Assembly: GCA_035651155.1 (NCBI GenBank)
Contig: DASRGG010000026.1
Location: 3,640 to 67,639, forward strand
Direction: 5' to 3'
Origin: CF-39 sp035651155
Lineage (GTDB): Bacteria; Chloroflexota; Limnocylindria; P2-11E
Length of the DNA: 64,000 bases
Under the pieces are notes generated by a model, which saw only the letters and a list, made by a program, of their open reading frames with translations, did no database searches and was not told the origin of the DNA. Below, in pieces: positions 62,073-64,000 of the stretch (position 1 is the stretch's first letter; the number at the start of each line of letters is the position of its first letter). Both the position numbers and the translations under genes were made by a program.

Positions 62073-62990
62073 CTACACCGCCTTCGGCCGCGCGGGTCCC
62101 TGCCGCAGCGCCGCGAGCTCGGTGTCCTTCATGGTGAAGCTGTGCTCGGCGTCCGGGAACGTGCCCTCGCGGACGTCGCGATCGAACTCGCGGAGCGCGT
62201 CGACGACGGCGCTCCCGATGTCGGCGTAGCGCTTCGCGAACTTCGGCTTGAAGTCGCCGTACAGGCCGAGGACGTCGTGAAGGACGAGGACCTGCCCGTC
62301 GCAGTCAGGGCCCGCGCCGATGCCGATCGTCGGGATGGCGAGGCGCTCGGTGACGAGCGCGGCCACCGGCGACGGGATCGACTCGAGCACGATCGAAAAC
62401 GCGCCGGCGTCCTGCAGCGCGATGGCGTCGTCGATGAGCCGGCGCGCGGCGCGCGCCGTCTTCGCCTGCGTCTTGAAGCCGCCGAGCTGCGCCACGCGCT
62501 GCGGCGTCAGCCCGACGTGCGCCATGACCGATATGCCGTTGTCGACGAGCGCGCGCACCGTCTCGACGGTCTCGTGACCGCCCTCGATCTTCACCGCGTC
62601 CATGCCCGCCTCCTTCAGGAAGCGCGCGGCGTTGCGGAGCGCATCCTGCGGGCCGGTCTGGTACGACCCGAACGGCATGTCGCCGACGAGGAGCGGGCGC
62701 GACGCGCCACGCGCGACGGCCGCGGCCATGCGCACCATGTCGTCCATCGTCACGGGCACGGTGTTCGGGTAGCCCAGCATGACCATGCCGGCGGAGTCGC
62801 CGACGAGCAGCACGTCGATGCCGGCACGGTCGACGAGACGCGCGAACGCCGCGTCGTAGGCCGTCATCATGGTGATGCGCTTGCCGTCGCGCTTCATGGC
62901 GACGACGTCCGGAACGGTGAGCTTCCTCGGCGGGGCGGCGGCCGCGCCGCCGTACGCGGAATCGTGGGGACGTCCGGTCTTCTCGGTCAC
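62073..62990 (-). CDS. panB: 3-methyl-2-oxobutanoate hydroxymethyltransferase
   Basis: A 305-residue enzyme that makes ketopantoate from alpha-ketoisovalerate and methylene-THF. Motifs MMTAYDAAFARLVDRAGIDVLLVGDSAGMVMLGY, VGDMPFGSYQ, VKIEGG, MAHVGLTPQ and IGIGAGPDCDGQVLVLHD are conserved, giving the Mg-binding Asp residues. The GTG at 62990 is chosen because GGAGGTG precedes it; a start far upstream would add a basic non-family extension. It leads the panB-panE operon. Confidence 0.95.
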   Translation of the reverse strand: MTEKTGRPHDSAYGGAAAAPPRKLTVPDVVAMKRDGKRITMMTAYDAAFARLVDRAGIDVLLVGDSAGMVMLGYPNTVPVTMDDMVRMAAAVARGASRPLLVGDMPFGSYQTGPQDALRNAARFLKEAGMDAVKIEGGHETVETVRALVDNGISVMAHVGLTPQRVAQLGGFKTQAKTARAARRLIDDAIALQDAGAFSIVLESIPSPVAALVTERLAIPTIGIGAGPDCDGQVLVLHDVLGLYGDFKPKFAKRYADIGSAVVDALREFDRDVREGTFPDAEHSFTMKDTELAALRQGPARPKAV

Positions 62991-63121
62991 GCGACACCTC
63001 CGTCCAGGCCGGCTCGCGCCGGTCCCGGCGAATGAGGGAAGTCTAGCGCCCGACGTCGAGCGCGCGGAATGTGTCCGCATGCTGTCCGGGCCCGGAGCCG
63101 CGATGCTGCGCGTACCGCTCG

Positions 63122-63865
63122 ATGTCGACGTCCACATACAACGCGACCATCACCGCGCGCAGCGATCTCACACCGGCGCTCGCGTTCTTCCAGGTGCTGC
63201 CGGACGGAGCGCCGGCAGCGTTCGTGCCGGGCCAGTACTTCACCCTCGGACTCGTCTCGGGGAACAAGCTCGTCCAGCGGCCCTACTCCGCGGCGAGCAG
63301 CGCGCGACGGGTCGCCGACGGCTACGAGCTGTTCATCCGGCTCATCCCCGGAGGGGCGCTCACGCCGCTGCTCTTCGCGAGCCGCGCGGGCGACCGGATC
63401 TCGATCCGCGGCCCGAAGGGCCGATTCACGCTCGCCCCCGGCGACCCGCGCGTGCACCTCTTCGTCGCGACCGGCTGCGGCATCGCCCCGTTCATGTCGA
63501 TGATCCGCACGCTCCGCGACGACGCGGCCGAGCGTCCGATCGTGCTCGTCCACGGCGTGAGCTACGTGCAGGAGCTCGCGTACCGCCTCTTCCTCGAAGA
63601 CCTCGCGGCCGATCGCGCGCGCGCGTTCAGCTACGTTCCGACGATCTCGCGTCCGGCCGCGCCGGAGAACGCGGGCTGGACGGGGAGCGTCGGGCGCGTC
63701 GAGAGCGTGATCGCGGGAGTGTGCGAGCGCCTGGACCTCACGCTGCGGCGCACCGTCGCGTACGTCTGCGGCAATCCGCAGATGACCGCGGGCGTCAGGG
63801 GCATCCTGACCGCGCGCGGCTTCGACCGGTCGCAGGTCCACACCGAGGACTACTGGCCGCTCTAG
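63122..63865 (+). CDS. FAD/NAD(P)-binding ferredoxin reductase-like oxidoreductase
   Basis: A 247-residue protein of the ferredoxin-NADP+ reductase fold. The FAD motif is RPYSAAS (R-x-Y-S), with GGALTPLL and IRGPKGRFTL after it; the NAD(P) domain has VATGCGIAPFMSMIR and VAYVCGNPQMTAGV. The protein ends in EDYWPL, like bacterial ferredoxin/flavodoxin reductases. No plant-type iron-sulfur domain is attached. The ATG at 63122 gives MSTSTYNATI. It diverges from panB and is followed by an unusual leader. Confidence 0.85.
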   Translation: MSTSTYNATITARSDLTPALAFFQVLPDGAPAAFVPGQYFTLGLVSGNKLVQRPYSAASSARRVADGYELFIRLIPGGALTPLLFASRAGDRISIRGPKGRFTLAPGDPRVHLFVATGCGIAPFMSMIRTLRDDAAERPIVLVHGVSYVQELAYRLFLEDLAADRARAFSYVPTISRPAAPENAGWTGSVGRVESVIAGVCERLDLTLRRTVAYVCGNPQMTAGVRGILTARGFDRSQVHTEDYWPL

Positions 63866-63899
63866 AGCGTAGAGCCCACGTTGAAGGTAGACACTCCGA

Positions 63900-63983
63900 A
63901 CCCCTTCCTGCAAAGAAGAGGAGCCACGCGCATCCTCATCCCCGAGTCCAGGAAGACGAAGGGAAGGGGTACGTCGTGGCTCC
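63900..63983 (+). promoter_or_regulatory. structured leader: two interleaved perfect 9-bp complements (pseudoknot-type)
   Basis: Four segments in the order A-B-A'-B': ACCCCTTCC (63900-63908), GGAGCCACG (63920-63928), GGAAGGGGT (63962-63970) and CGTGGCTCC (63975-63983). A pairs with A' and B with B', both perfectly. The order is that of an H-type pseudoknot. A' contains the only good ribosome site (GGAAGGGG) and B' contains the GTG six bases later, so pairing would hide the start site. It may be a riboswitch, an autogenous leader or a thermometer. Confidence 0.5.
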
Positions 63984-64000
63984 ATCCGATAGCCTCGCAC
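63976..64000 (+). CDS. start of an unidentified gene cut by the window edge
   Basis: A GTG at 63976 follows GGAAGGGG at optimal spacing and opens a frame reading VAPSDSLA to the window edge. Only eight codons are visible, so the product cannot be named. Its initiation region lies entirely within the interleaved-stem leader, so its translation is probably regulated by RNA folding. Confidence 0.35.

Overview
The window is 64 kb of very GC-rich bacterial chromosome (about 70% by eye) with tightly packed genes, many 4-bp ATGA/GTGA overlaps and almost no non-coding DNA. No rRNA, tRNA, CRISPR array, transposase or integrase was found. The lineage is inferred, not shown. A CIRCE-controlled hrcA-grpE-dnaK operon separate from dnaJ-prmA-rsmE, a PgpH-type HD phosphohydrolase, an orphan MalK/UgpC-type ATPase and many GHKL, cyclase and Crp regulators fit a high-GC Chloroflexota bacterium (for example a Limnocylindria/Dormibacteria-like group) better than Actinobacteria, which normally use dnaK-grpE-dnaJ-hspR. 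The only actinobacterial flavour is a possible bL37-like mini ribosomal protein.

Layout. 0-8.5 kb: end of an ECF-transporter EcfT gene, a DUF4118 membrane protein, a two-component pair, an ABC-2 exporter, an HxlR regulator divergent from two DoxX-like genes, and a secreted beta-lactamase-fold protein. 8.5-14.2 kb: a conserved translation/RNA operon on the minus strand, rpsU-yqeY-phoH-pgpH-ybeY. phoH carries a 340-residue intein with a LAGLIDADG endonuclease. 14.2-21.6 kb: PlsY-like protein, dnaJ-prmA-rsmE, small membrane and metallo-hydrolase genes, a LysR gene divergent from a membrane protein, and a LigB-type dioxygenase with a likely frameshift. 21.6-27.4 kb: dnaK-grpE-hrcA under CIRCE, a Crp/response-regulator pair, a nucleotide-hydrolase-like protein with a C-terminal HTH, and the mini ribosomal protein. 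27.4-39 kb: a KTTAR-repeat basic protein, lepA-hypothetical-hemW, a large cyclase/ATPase, and a MarR-controlled heterodimeric ABC exporter. 39-49 kb: murJ, rpsT, a glyoxalase-fold protein with a KTTAR-like tail, and a sugar-use operon reading ABC ATPase, DUF4388 protein, ROK kinase, gap, pgk, eno. 49-59 kb: a sugar/compatible-solute island with a PAP2-GH38 fusion, DedA, a glycosyltransferase, a debranching-type glucosidase, a GT4 and a UspA-GpgS fusion. 59-64 kb: pantothenate genes panC, panE and panB around an MFS transporter, an FNR-type reductase, and an RNA leader with two interleaved perfect 9-bp complements covering the Shine-Dalgarno and start codon of the last, cut-off gene.

Most notable: (1) the PhoH intein has the Trp/Cys/Thr signature of class 3 inteins; (2) four genes (ROK kinase, panE, yqeY, ybeY) have no ATG/GTG/TTG where homology needs the start, but each has CTG exactly there, next to the upstream stop codon; (3) the interleaved-stem leader at 63900-63983; (4) two domain fusions in the sugar island; (5) short KTTAR-type basic repeats in two unrelated proteins.
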